The position numbers and the translations under genes were made by a program. From positions 124,001-188,000 of the forward strand of contig JABAAE010000006.1 in the NCBI GenBank assembly GCA_014238905.1: a DNA stretch of 64,000 nt, given 5' to 3'. Below are positions 48,126-57,896 of the stretch, piece by piece (within the stretch, counting starts at the first letter, position 1; every line of letters begins with the position of its first letter). Under the pieces are notes generated by a model, which saw nothing but the letters and a program-made list of their open reading frames with translations, made no database searches and was not told the DNA's origin. Source of the stretch: Planctomycetota bacterium (GTDB taxonomy: Bacteria > Planctomycetota > Planctomycetia > Pirellulales > Pirellulaceae).

Positions 48126-48583
48126 GTGTTACGTTTGACCCCTGTTGGGATTTGTATCCCGGATTGCTCCATAAAGTACTTCTCCCTAAGACGCATTTCG
48201 CGACGGGAACCTTCGTCTTTGTCATCCAAACCAGTCAAATGCAGTCCGCCGTGAATGACATATAAAAGCAACTCTTCCTCCCGGGTTAATCCGTGGGAAA
48301 CAGCTTCTCGTTCTGCGGTTTCGATACTCGCGACTATTTCCCCTGCTAAAAAATCATCCGCATCCGCAAGAGTAAAACTCAGAACATCTGTTGGATAATC
48401 ATGGTCAAGAAATTGACGATTGAGGCGATGCATCTCCGTATCACCTACAATCGCAATACTGATTTCTCCGCTCCGGTAAGCACTGTCTTCGACCACCGAA
48501 CTGACCGCATTAACCAACCGGTCTTTCTCAATAGCGAATCGTGACTGACGATTCACAACCTCGATCACAAATCCTGATGTCAT
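48122..48583 (-). CDS. ybeY: YbeY-family endoribonuclease (rRNA maturation), changed zinc ligand
   Basis: YbeY processes the 3' end of 16S rRNA and takes part in 70S quality control. The 153-residue product has NRQFLDHDYPTDVLSF and the zinc motif region. That motif usually reads HGxLHLxGYDH; here it is H111-GGL-H115-LTGL-D-D121, so the third histidine is aspartate. Asp can bind zinc, so the enzyme may still work. Four-base overlaps join it to both the CorC gene and the HD phosphohydrolase gene. Confidence 0.93.
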   Translation of the reverse strand: MTSGFVIEVVNRQSRFAIEKDRLVNAVSSVVEDSAYRSGEISIAIVGDTEMHRLNRQFLDHDYPTDVLSFTLADADDFLAGEIVASIETAEREAVSHGLTREEELLLYVIHGGLHLTGLDDKDEGSRREMRLREKYFMEQSGIQIPTGVKRNT

Positions 48584-50889
48584 TCGCCCTGCTGCTCCGG
48601 GTATTTCACGCGACTGTGGTAAACACTGATTAAGGATTTAATCAAACTCTGCTCGATCAAATGCAACTCTCGCAATGTCAACGGCGATTCACTGAACTGA
48701 TCGTCATTCAATTTCCTCGAAGAAATTTCTTTGACCAGCGTTTCGATACGTGCCGGTGCCGGTTCCGTCAACGAACGGCAGGCGCTTTCCACCGAATCGG
48801 CCAGCATCATGACACAAGCCTCTTTAGTTTGCGGCTTGGGTCCAGGATACAGGAAGTTTGCTTCATCCACTTCTTCCTTTTCTCCGTTGGCCTCCGCTTC
48901 TTTGCCGGCTTGACTGTAAAAATACTCTACACGCGTGGTTCCATGATGTTGCTTGATCATATCAATCATGGATTTTGGTAGTCGGTGTTTTTTTGCCAAT
49001 TCTACGCCATCTTTGACATGCGCAATAATGACCAGCGCACTCATCGCCGGAACCAGAGAATCGTGCTTGTTTTCGCCGCTGGTTTGGTTCTCTACAAAAT
49101 ATTCTGGTTTGATCAATTTTCCGATGTCGTGGTAATAGGCGGAGACGCGACATAACAATCCATTAGCTCCGATTTCATCAGCGGCCGTTTCGGCTATCGA
49201 CGCAACGTTTATACTGTGGTTATAAGTACCCGGCGCCCGCTGGATCATCTTGTGCAACAGTTCATGTGACGGATCACTCCATTCCAATAAACTCAAATCG
49301 GTTTGAACATCAAAAAGCAACTCGACAAATGGCAGAAATACGGTGATCAGCAAACCGGAAAGAAATGCACAAAAACCATACCAAGCAGCTATCAACAGTT
49401 GGTTGGCAACCACATTTTCCCAGATGATCGCTTGCCCTCCCAAAACCCCAGATCCCATCGCAGTTGCAAAGGTGATCAAGGCCATGAAAATTCCGACGTA
49501 AACAAGCCGGGTTCGACTGGAAATATCATTGCAAAGAAAACTTCCAGTGGTTACCGCCGAAACAAACACAACGAAATCGGTCAGTCCCAGTCCAAGCGAA
49601 TAGGTAACCACCAGTGAAACACAGGCCCCCAGAATGAGCGCAACCTCATGCCGATAGGCAATGGAAATGACCATTGCAAAAACCGCAATGGGGACAATTT
49701 CCGCACGCCAACTGTCGTCAATCCACCAAGCCAAAACAATGGTCGTTGCAAACGAAAAGACCACCAGACAGAATTTTCCAAAATCCCTGATAAGATCTCG
49801 TTGGCGAAAGTACATGTACGCACCGCACAAAAGAAAGACCGCCAAGTACAATCCAAAATCCGCCAACGAATAAATCAACTTTTCGAAGGTCGTCAGTTGA
49901 TTACAATATGCTTCGTGTTCGGCCATCAATATTTCGATATCCGAATTAACCAATGGTTTGCCCGCAATGATCCCTTGGCGGCCCTCTGCACGCTCCAAGT
50001 CGTAGACCATCCTGTCACCCGGGACATAGGGCCTAAGCACCACAGAGACTTCATCCCGGATCTTGGCACGTTTCTGCTCGGTCCGTTCTTTATCGAAAAT
50101 TAAGGTCTGGTGATTGGGCAACTGCTCAAATATCCAGCGAGCAATTCGATCAGCCAAGAGATCGACATTTTCAAACGCGTCCTGTTGCTGCAATTGGTCA
50201 TGGAATGAATCCCGTAAAGGCAAAAACAATTCCAGAATACGCACATCAGAGACCTCGAATACCTGCAAGTTTTCAGGATCGTCATCACCATAGACGAGAA
50301 TCGTGGTGTTGCTACCCTGAAAGACTTCATGCTGGAGCGACTGCAGGACGCCCCGCCGCCGAAACAGCTTCATTGACTCATTGATGGATTTTTTTATTTT
50401 GTCGAGCCGAGGATCCCTTTCCAACTCCGCCCTGAAAGTCGCAAAAACAGGCTCGATTTCCTCTTCCTGCTCACTCTTGGCGAAAAAGCTTGACCATAAT
50501 TTCGCGTTATAGCCGTCTTCAGAAAGAACTTCATAAAGCTTCTCAATTAAACCGTTGGTCACAATGTCGAGCTTGGCGGGGTCATTACGATAAATGCACC
50601 GCATCTTGCTGACTGCGATTCCCTGTTGCTCGGCAGTTGCTGCCTTATCATGAAATTCGAAGGCAACCCGAGCAACAACTTCACGTTGCGGAACGAAACG
50701 CGTTCGATAGGGGAATGGCGGCTTCATCGCGCCTGTCCCGAACCAGATCACCAACATCGCAGTCAAGCAGACGAGAATCCTGCTCCATATTTCTCCCCGA
50801 CGGAAAAATACCACGAATTTGGAAATGCGACTCTTGGGAAGTGCAAATGAGAACCGATTGCTCTTGGGCGAGCTACCGTTTGCGACCAT
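48580..50889 (-). CDS. 7TMR-HD family membrane phosphohydrolase (YqfF/PgpH-like)
   Basis: A 769-residue membrane protein: an N-terminal transmembrane helix, a long extracytoplasmic 7TMR-HDED domain (about 70-330), seven hydrophobic helices (about 345-530), and a cytoplasmic HD domain with YYHDIGKLIKPEYF and IIAHVKDG. Relatives (PgpH) hydrolyse cyclic di-AMP. The gene is in the conserved order phoH-HD-ybeY-corC. c-di-AMP hydrolysis is an inference from the family. Confidence 0.92.
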   Translation of the reverse strand: MVANGSSPKSNRFSFALPKSRISKFVVFFRRGEIWSRILVCLTAMLVIWFGTGAMKPPFPYRTRFVPQREVVARVAFEFHDKAATAEQQGIAVSKMRCIYRNDPAKLDIVTNGLIEKLYEVLSEDGYNAKLWSSFFAKSEQEEEIEPVFATFRAELERDPRLDKIKKSINESMKLFRRRGVLQSLQHEVFQGSNTTILVYGDDDPENLQVFEVSDVRILELFLPLRDSFHDQLQQQDAFENVDLLADRIARWIFEQLPNHQTLIFDKERTEQKRAKIRDEVSVVLRPYVPGDRMVYDLERAEGRQGIIAGKPLVNSDIEILMAEHEAYCNQLTTFEKLIYSLADFGLYLAVFLLCGAYMYFRQRDLIRDFGKFCLVVFSFATTIVLAWWIDDSWRAEIVPIAVFAMVISIAYRHEVALILGACVSLVVTYSLGLGLTDFVVFVSAVTTGSFLCNDISSRTRLVYVGIFMALITFATAMGSGVLGGQAIIWENVVANQLLIAAWYGFCAFLSGLLITVFLPFVELLFDVQTDLSLLEWSDPSHELLHKMIQRAPGTYNHSINVASIAETAADEIGANGLLCRVSAYYHDIGKLIKPEYFVENQTSGENKHDSLVPAMSALVIIAHVKDGVELAKKHRLPKSMIDMIKQHHGTTRVEYFYSQAGKEAEANGEKEEVDEANFLYPGPKPQTKEACVMMLADSVESACRSLTEPAPARIETLVKEISSRKLNDDQFSESPLTLRELHLIEQSLIKSLISVYHSRVKYPEQQGE

Positions 50890-50956
50890 CAGTTTTCTTG
50901 CAGAATCCAGTTAACGAAAATTTTAATCCAAAGTCTCGGCGAACGCGTCTTAAACA

Positions 50957-51922
50957 TTACCGCGATGATTCCTTCCGGTCATAGGCATGCACAATATCTT
51001 GAACTAATCGATGCCGAACAATATCATTTTTTCCCAAAGTAACGATTTTGATACCTTTAATGTTCTTCAGCCTCTCGGTTGCATCGATAAGCCCGCTTTT
51101 CTGATGGGCAGGAAGATCCGTTTGAGTTGTATCTCCGGACACCACTATTTTGGAATTAGTCCCCATCCGGGTCAGAAACATCTTCATTTGCGCGACGCTG
51201 GTGTTCTGTGCTTCGTCCAAAATAATGAAAGCATCATTCAAGGTACGTCCCCGCATATATGCCAAAGGAGCGACCTCAATCACGTCCCTATTCATCAGCA
51301 GTTGCAGCTGGTCATAATCGATCATCTCCTGAATGGCATCCAGAAGCGGACGTAAATAGGGGTTAATTTTTGCAAACAGGTCACCTGGCAAAAATCCTAG
51401 ACTCTCGCCAGCCTCGACGGCCGGACGAACCAGGACAATCTTTCTGATTAATTTATTCTTCAACGCCTCAACAGCCATCGCGCTGGCAAGAAAAGTCTTT
51501 CCTGTTCCGGCAGGGCCAATTGAAAACACAATGTCAAACTCCCGGATTGCATCTGCGTACTTCTGTTGACCAGCAGTCTTGGGACGAATCTCGCGCCCCG
51601 TTTGTACAATATCGATTGGCGACTGGATCCCAATTGGGAACTCCGTATTGCTTGACGCATCATTGGAAGATGTTCCGAATGACGTCACGCTTCCATGTCG
51701 TTCCGCTTCCTGCCGTAACAACTCCAGCATCTTAGTGGCATTCAATACCGCTTGTGACTCGCCACTAACCCTGATTTCGCCATCCCGATAGATCACGTCA
51801 ACGCTAAACCGTTCTCGCAATTCGCGAAGATTCTGATCCTTCAATCCAAAAATTTGAGTTGCCAGATCAGGGGATACACCGGCGATTCGAGAGGTAAACA
51901 TCTTTGGAATTCTAAAAGACAA
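50957..51922 (-). CDS. PhoH-like ATPase
   Basis: A 321-residue ATPase of the PhoH family (YlaK/PhoH-like). It has Walker A GPAGTGKTFLA, VRPAVEAGESLGFLPGDL, FIILDEAQNTSVAQMKMFLTRMG and the sensor-like VVSGDTTQTDLP. The N-terminal part has a KH-like RNA-binding region. The frame opens with TTG at 51922; an ATG at 51901 is a good alternative. The gene heads the conserved HD-ybeY-corC-recO run, suggesting an RNA or ribosome-related role. Confidence 0.92.
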   Translation of the reverse strand: MSFRIPKMFTSRIAGVSPDLATQIFGLKDQNLRELRERFSVDVIYRDGEIRVSGESQAVLNATKMLELLRQEAERHGSVTSFGTSSNDASSNTEFPIGIQSPIDIVQTGREIRPKTAGQQKYADAIREFDIVFSIGPAGTGKTFLASAMAVEALKNKLIRKIVLVRPAVEAGESLGFLPGDLFAKINPYLRPLLDAIQEMIDYDQLQLLMNRDVIEVAPLAYMRGRTLNDAFIILDEAQNTSVAQMKMFLTRMGTNSKIVVSGDTTQTDLPAHQKSGLIDATERLKNIKGIKIVTLGKNDIVRHRLVQDIVHAYDRKESSR

Positions 51923-51994
51923 TGAGCTTCATGTCACTTGGGGAGAAACACCAACCATGATCTTAAGAGGAATACTGTGCAGGTCGGGACAACA

Positions 51995-53971
51995 TCATTG
52001 AACCCGCTTCTTTGGCCGGCCGGAATTCTTCTTTTTCTTCTGCTTTGCCGTTTTTTTGGCAGGATAGGGGATTCCGTTAATGTAATTCAGCCTGTCGTCG
52101 ACATCGGCGCCGGATGCGTCCGGGTTAAAATCACTGCGTTGAACCGGATAACGATTCTGAAAAAAATCTCGAAACCAGACAATGGAATTGAGGGCTTCAG
52201 TCGCGATCACCGGGTCATCGGTTGTGTTGACGACATCTACCAATGTCGGCTGAGGATTGACAACACCGGTCTGGCCCAAAAATTCCGCCGTACGAATGCG
52301 GACAACATCCTGCGGATCCTTCAATAACGGCAAAAAATCATCGGCAAGCTCTGAAGCCGATTTACCAAATGAAGCGCAAACCATCGCAGCCCAATACCGT
52401 CTCATGAAATCCGAATCGGACAGTTCCTCCCTCAACCTCTTTTTAACATTTTCCAACGGCAATAACGCTAGATTGGCAATCTCCAAATACTCTAATATTT
52501 CCTTTCGATGTTCCTGGCCAAACCGCTGCGGATTTTTCATTGCCGCACCCACCAATACACTTTCAGGAAAAAGACTAAGGTCTGGCATCGAGCCCATTCG
52601 TTCCACCAAACGGCTTCGGAGTTCCTTCAGCACCGTGGAATAACTTGGATCATTTGCGAGGTTATTGATTTGGTGCGGATCCGCTTCGACGTCGAACAGT
52701 GCCTCGGCAGGTTTACCGCGAAAAAACTGTTCCTGAGAAGGGCTGAGTTTTCCCTGCTTGAACAGTGACTCCCATTCCCGGTAGGCGAGCATTTTATAGC
52801 GATAGATATTTTGCAAACCATCCGGCAGATAGGGTTGAAAGTTTCGAATGTACTGAAACTTTCCGCGGCGAACTGAACGGACCAAGTCATACTTTTCGTC
52901 AAACCGGTCGGCGTACCCAAAAGACTCGTTTCTTTTTTCAACAGCATCCTTGGAAACACCTCCGCCCAAGAACGGAATTCCATCCACGTTATCAGGAATC
53001 GGAGCTCCCGCGAGATTCAATACTGTCGCTCCAAAATCTACAAATTCAACAAAACCATTAGCCCTGGATCCCCTTTCATAAACCGCCAGATGTCGAAATT
53101 GACTGGGGATCCTTACGACCAGAGGAACGTGAAGGCCCGACTCATAGAGATAGCCCTTGCTGCGAGGCAAAACACCGCCATGATCGCCAAAGTAAAAAAC
53201 AAAGGTATTTTCCAGCAACCCGTCTTTTTTCAAATCTCCAACAATTCCCCCCACCAAGTCATCAATGGCTTTCATTCGGTCATGGTATCGGGCGTGCGTA
53301 TACCGAAACAAAGGCGTGTCAGGAAAATAGTCCGCCAATTTGACAGTCGCTGGGTCGGCCACTGTCTTCTCTTTTTCATACGTCGCCTTGTTAAAATGGA
53401 GACTTCCTTCATGAGACTGAGCCAAAGAGACCATGTGAAAAAAAGGCATGTCTGGCTTCGGACGGTTTCGCCATGACGCCATGCGTGATGACTTATCCCA
53501 AACCCCGGTTCCTTCGACCGCGTTGTAGTCTTTTTTCTGTTTGTTGGTCGTGTAATAACCGGCATCGCGAAGATAAGCCGGAAACATTTTTAAACCAACT
53601 GGCATGGGAGCCATTTGATAACGCCGATGGAACTGAGTCCCAATTCGGGGCGCATAGCACATCGTTGCAAGCGTCGTTCTCGCAACCGAGCACACCGGAG
53701 CGTTGGAAAATGCATGGTTGAAAGTGATTCCGTCTTTTGCCAACTGCTCGATATTAGGAGCCTTTGCGCCTCCATCAAAAAAATGATCCAGGTAATGAAT
53801 CGAATTATCTTCAGAAACAATCCAAACGATATTGGGACGATCCTCTGTGGCCAGCGCCCAATAGGGGCACAATATCACAACAGCAAAACATGTTGCCATT
53901 AACGTGAGGATTAATCGCAATCCTGGTTCTTTTTGGATCGCCACTGGATCAACCAAATTTCCGTTGCACAT
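51995..53971 (-). CDS. Exported formylglycine-type sulfatase
   Basis: A type I sulfatase of 658 residues from the ATG at 53971 (a TTG at 53992 is alternative). A signal-like segment (LILTLMATCFAVVILCPYWALA) leads to PNIVWIVSEDNS with the metal-binding aspartate. The formylglycine motif is C94-S-V-A-R, whereas the textbook core is C-x-P/A-x-R. FYFGDHGGVLPRSKGYLYESG follows. The C-terminal region (about 460-610) has alpha-helical repeats (LPLLKDPQDVVRIRTAEFLGQTG) resembling HEAT repeats. The enzyme would act on a sulfated polysaccharide. Confidence 0.9.
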   Translation of the reverse strand: MCNGNLVDPVAIQKEPGLRLILTLMATCFAVVILCPYWALATEDRPNIVWIVSEDNSIHYLDHFFDGGAKAPNIEQLAKDGITFNHAFSNAPVCSVARTTLATMCYAPRIGTQFHRRYQMAPMPVGLKMFPAYLRDAGYYTTNKQKKDYNAVEGTGVWDKSSRMASWRNRPKPDMPFFHMVSLAQSHEGSLHFNKATYEKEKTVADPATVKLADYFPDTPLFRYTHARYHDRMKAIDDLVGGIVGDLKKDGLLENTFVFYFGDHGGVLPRSKGYLYESGLHVPLVVRIPSQFRHLAVYERGSRANGFVEFVDFGATVLNLAGAPIPDNVDGIPFLGGGVSKDAVEKRNESFGYADRFDEKYDLVRSVRRGKFQYIRNFQPYLPDGLQNIYRYKMLAYREWESLFKQGKLSPSQEQFFRGKPAEALFDVEADPHQINNLANDPSYSTVLKELRSRLVERMGSMPDLSLFPESVLVGAAMKNPQRFGQEHRKEILEYLEIANLALLPLENVKKRLREELSDSDFMRRYWAAMVCASFGKSASELADDFLPLLKDPQDVVRIRTAEFLGQTGVVNPQPTLVDVVNTTDDPVIATEALNSIVWFRDFFQNRYPVQRSDFNPDASGADVDDRLNYINGIPYPAKKTAKQKKKKNSGRPKKRVQ

Positions 53972-54480
53972 TATTGAGTTAACCTTGGCCAAAAAATCTA
54001 ATTTTATTGTCCACCAGATAGCTCAACCATTCCTGTTAGCTGGAAATGGTCGCTCGGCGAAGTAAGTCAATGTTACCGCATGGCATTTCATTTTTCGAGT
54101 CGACTCTGCTCAGACCGGTGTGTATAGCATAAGCCTTGACAAAAGATGGCTCGAAGTCACCAACGAATAGATTTCACCAACGGTCGATCAAATTGGAGGA
54201 CTGGGCGAGTTCCCCTAAAGATGAGCAGGCCTTTGCAAAAAAGCGGCCAACTGATGCTGTAACCCTCGATTAAAGATAATCAATCGATCTGCCATGCGCG
54301 GAACTGAACTGATGAAACATCTTCTCAAAAAAAATGCACATCACCGCCGGTCCGATCACCTTTTGGCTCCCCATCCCAACGCGGAATCAGGCTTTCTTGT
54401 CGTCATGCCTTCACAGAATCAGGTTTCTGACTTGGTTGTCATCGCCCCCAGTACAACAATGAAAGGCAACAACCGTCGTT
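53972..54480. other. Intergenic region, no gene recognised
   Basis: About 510 bases lie between two minus-strand genes. A short plus-strand frame (54294-54512) is basic and overlaps the end of the next gene in antisense, so I do not call it. It should hold the promoter of the sulfatase gene. Confidence 0.5.
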
Positions 54481-55887
54481 TTAATTCAGGATCGATGCAA
54501 TTTCGTCTTTAGATAGAATTCGCCAAAAAAAACCGATATCATCGATCTGCCCGATAAAGTGATTTGTGTTTTCGGAAAAATTATATCCCACCGAAGTCGG
54601 TGTCTCCTCGATCAATTTAAGATCCGGAAAATCCATTGGATTACTCAACACAATCTCGTTATCGATATCAAATCGAAGTTTTCCGTCACCCAAAGCTAAA
54701 GCAAACCGGTGCCATTGGTTGTCATCCAGATTCATTCCAGCCTGGTCTCCCACTTGCTGACCACCGATCAAGACCTTAATCCCCCCTCTATCAAGTCGAA
54801 TCATCAGTTCTTTCTTGAGAACAACCAAGTCTGAGACACGGTTTTTCTGACTCGTTTTGAAGCGACCAACGATGGTGATCGACTTGAGGTGATCAAATGT
54901 TTTTTTCCGATCAATGACAAGCCGACTTTTTTCTCTCAATTCAAGGCATCCACCAGTTTGCGTGGAGATCCATTTTGCTCCGGTGATTTGTAAGGGGGCT
55001 AAAGCATCAACAAGATCATTATCGCGAGTCCTTTCGTTAAAATCATAGAATCCTATGGTTTCATCAAGAGGACTAGTCGCTCCTCCTCCTCCCGCGAATT
55101 TGCCGAGTTTACCCCCAAAAGATGCCGTTTTCTTGGGTGTCGGGGATGGATCGGACAACACGTCAAGGCGTTGCAGTTTCTTTTCCGGTTTCAGCTTCTG
55201 AGAATTCACCCGGACGGGACGTTCTTTCGATTCTAGCTTTTGAGCGACATTCAGGGGTTGGCGATTACAACCGGAACCCCTGGAGATTAGCACTCCAACA
55301 ATTGCGATCAGACAGATCCCACAACTCACCCACAGCAATTTATCAAAGAGCTGCTTGAGCTTGATATCTTGATGCTCTTTCTCCCTCTGTGATTCGATTC
55401 TCTCATGTTGATTATTAGCTGAGAAATCTGGTATGGCGGTTTTTTCTTCCGCGGTTGGATTCACTTGCTCTTCGGCAAACCCAGGGATTGAATCATCAAC
55501 CTTGAATCGAGATTTTGTTTTTGGGATTTCTGGAGGCAGAACTTCACCCGATTCAGGTAGATTCCGACTCTCCCCGTTGTGAACTTCAGGGGGAACCTGC
55601 CAAGGCAATATGCCGGTTGAGATCTGGCGATCGTATTCTTCTTTTTCGGAAGACGACAGAAGGCATCGACGAGCCGCAGCAATCTCGTCTTGAATCCGTT
55701 GCGCCTGTTCAACCTGAGGACCCACAATCCCCTTGAGCAGGGCCTCCTGGCGATCAGCGGCTTCGAGAATCAATTCCTTTCGGGACTCAAAACTAGCCAA
55801 CTTCAGGAGCTGGTAATGATTGGGTTTTTCATCACCGATCTCAATACCCAACCATTGGCGATATGGATTAAATGAACCGGTTGTCAT
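54481..55887 (-). CDS. Single-pass membrane protein with planctomycete J-like domain and LamG-like sensor domain
   Basis: From the ATG at 55887, preceded by AAGGA, the product has 468 residues. Residues 1-100 resemble the planctomycete J-like domain (NPYRQWLGIEIGDEKPNHYQLLKL, then IAAARRCLLSSSEKEEYD). A disordered acidic linker leads to one transmembrane helix (WVSCGICLIAIVGVLI). The C-terminal half has a glycine patch (GKFAGGGG) and a LamG/concanavalin-like domain (about 265-465; ITIVGRFKTS, IGQIDDIGFFWRILS). The same J-like module is often found in planctomycete kinases. The function is unknown. Confidence 0.72.
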   Translation of the reverse strand: MTTGSFNPYRQWLGIEIGDEKPNHYQLLKLASFESRKELILEAADRQEALLKGIVGPQVEQAQRIQDEIAAARRCLLSSSEKEEYDRQISTGILPWQVPPEVHNGESRNLPESGEVLPPEIPKTKSRFKVDDSIPGFAEEQVNPTAEEKTAIPDFSANNQHERIESQREKEHQDIKLKQLFDKLLWVSCGICLIAIVGVLISRGSGCNRQPLNVAQKLESKERPVRVNSQKLKPEKKLQRLDVLSDPSPTPKKTASFGGKLGKFAGGGGATSPLDETIGFYDFNERTRDNDLVDALAPLQITGAKWISTQTGGCLELREKSRLVIDRKKTFDHLKSITIVGRFKTSQKNRVSDLVVLKKELMIRLDRGGIKVLIGGQQVGDQAGMNLDDNQWHRFALALGDGKLRFDIDNEIVLSNPMDFPDLKLIEETPTSVGYNFSENTNHFIGQIDDIGFFWRILSKDEIASILN

Positions 55888-56432
55888 CAAAAATTCCTTA
55901 ATACTTTTCCTGGTATCCAATGACAACTTCTGTCTTGTTGCGATTGGGATCTGGCCAGGCAAATTCATGTGATCTGTTGGTTTCCCTACAGTCACTCCCT
56001 ATTTCAAAAGAATTCCAATTCTCAATAGAATTCCAGGCGGTTCCACCGCTTTCGTCCGCCTCTACCCTATAAAACAAGGGCTTTTCCACCGTAAAAAAAA
56101 GCTGCACCCTCGCTATTGATCCGATTCCCACCGGCACCAAGACTGAGAGGGGATCGATGCTGGCATTTCTACTCTACCTCATACTGCGGTGAGCGGTTTA
56201 ATAGATCTCTTTGATAAATTAGATTTTTTCGGCGCAGTGAGCTATCCCCAATTGTTCTGAATACAGGTTGATTGGTGTCGCCAAAGTCCCGGTCAGCAGG
56301 ACCAAACCCTCAATTCACAACTTCATTCCGCACCGAGAATGCCTACCTAGCCAACGATGATATCGTTCTCGAATTTTTCATTCGGAAAGATGACCAAACC
56401 AACTGCTTCCTCTGGTCGAATGGAAATAAGGA
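55888..56432. other. Intergenic region, no gene recognised
   Basis: About 545 bases lie between the J-like/LamG gene and the OmpA-type gene, all minus-strand genes. It must contain the promoter of the J-like/LamG gene. No reliable frame or terminator was seen. Confidence 0.5.
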
Positions 56433-57281
56433 CTAATCAAATGAATCGGGATAGACCACCACCTCAATACGGCGGTTCCCAGCACGACTTTGAGGAGAAA
56501 CATTGGAGAACCGCGGTCGATTAGCACCTTGTCCAAGAATGAACATCTGTTTTTCAGGTAGTCCCCGAGTCAATCGATAATAATCAAAAACTGCTAGAGC
56601 CTGCGTAGCACTCACTTGATGTACCGTGTTAGCCCCAGTCAATGCAGCATCATCAATATGTCCTTCCACTCCAATCATCTGGCGAGGGAAATATCTTTTT
56701 ATTTCGCCAGCGACCTGATCCAGCATTGCTTTACCGGTGGTCTTCAGACCATAAGTTCCAGGCTCAAAGAGTCGGTCCGTAGGGAGATAAATTCGAATCA
56801 CATCTCCATCTTCGATAGCCTCTATTCCTGATAAATTCAACTGGTTTAACTTGCCTAACAAACTGTTGTTAGCGCGAATCTCCGCGCCGGTCTGGGTCTT
56901 TGCCGATGCCTGAATAGCCGTCAGACGGCTATCAACTTCATTTTTTGCAGCTAACAATTCCTTGAACTTGGTCAGTGTATCCGACATCTGACGCTTCAAG
57001 AGTATTTTCTCATCTTCGGAAACAGCAAGCCGCTTTTTCAGTTGGGCCACCTCAGTATGCAATTCCTGATTATTGGTATCAAAACCGGTTAACTTACTAT
57101 TTAATTGTTCAATCGTGCTGGCCAGCGATTCATTCACCTGCTGAGGTTGGCCCCCGATCGCCAATTGATTTTTTGAAAAAGGATTCTGGTTACCTGCTTG
57201 CCCAAATTGACTCTGGGTGCAGCCCGCCAGAACACAGACGGCCGCCGCGAAAAAGATGTTTAGCCAAACTATTCGGTTCAT
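56433..57281 (-). CDS. OmpA-family lipoprotein (Pal-like)
   Basis: From the ATG at 57281 this is a 282-residue lipoprotein with lipobox AAAVCVLAGC. A coiled-coil region (about 45-125; LKKRLAVSEDEKILLKRQM) leads to a C-terminal OmpA domain (about 165-280) with IGVEGHIDDAALTGANTVHQVSATQAL and QSRAGNRRIEVVVYP. Such proteins bind peptidoglycan or stator-like structures. A longer frame upstream would precede the signal peptide and is rejected. Confidence 0.85.
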   Translation of the reverse strand: MNRIVWLNIFFAAAVCVLAGCTQSQFGQAGNQNPFSKNQLAIGGQPQQVNESLASTIEQLNSKLTGFDTNNQELHTEVAQLKKRLAVSEDEKILLKRQMSDTLTKFKELLAAKNEVDSRLTAIQASAKTQTGAEIRANNSLLGKLNQLNLSGIEAIEDGDVIRIYLPTDRLFEPGTYGLKTTGKAMLDQVAGEIKRYFPRQMIGVEGHIDDAALTGANTVHQVSATQALAVFDYYRLTRGLPEKQMFILGQGANRPRFSNVSPQSRAGNRRIEVVVYPDSFD

Positions 57282-57896
57282 ATTAACCGCTTCTTGATTC
57301 AATACCGGCTGGAAGATAAAAAGCCCGGAGATGTTAGCAAGGCCAGCCCTAATGGTAAAGTTCAGTTGGCCGGACAAACTCCCTCCACCCAATGTGCTAT
57401 CGCAAACCTGACAGCACTTCCGCGTTTCAAAAAAGCCCGCCCCAACTGAGACTGCGTAAAAACGTTCGGTTAAAAGCAGGAAATCCCAAATCACACCTAG
57501 CCAAAGCGAAGAACGAACATCTTGGTTATCTAGTATTAAATCCAGCGGCGATTCAACCGTGATCCCAAATCTTTTTTTCTCAGCCAATGTTAGAAAACGT
57601 GTAGCCCAACACAGGTTTTCGTTTTCCCAAACCTATTTTCTGTTCCATTACACTGAGGACTGAAAAACACTGAGGACTGAAACGGTCGGAAAATTGACGA
57701 CGAGAATTGTCGGGACAAACGCACGGTTTTTGGTTTCCAATCTCGCCAAGCAATAAAGAAACATGAGAATCGCTATATATAATTTTCACATTTAAACCTA
57801 ACACTCGATTGACACCGACTCAAACTCCTCGATGGCAACTCACCGCAGACTCTTTCGGTGCAAAACCGTGCCCCGGACAAAACAATTCAAATGAAG
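57282..57896. other. Intergenic region with a 17-bp period duplication
   Basis: About 615 bases lie between cysC and the OmpA-type gene, both on the minus strand. It holds the direct repeat at 57650-57682. Frames in it are weak and unlike any family. Confidence 0.5.
57650..57682 (+). repeat. Direct repeat, 16 bp x 2
   Basis: ACACTGAGGACTGAAA occurs at 57650-57665 and 57667-57682, a 17-bp period. It is the third short intergenic duplication of 17-18 bp in this window. Confidence 0.9.

Noticed and set aside
54294..54512. Plus-strand frame near the end of the J-like/LamG gene
   Set aside because: It runs antisense into a supported gene and has no ribosome site or family resemblance.
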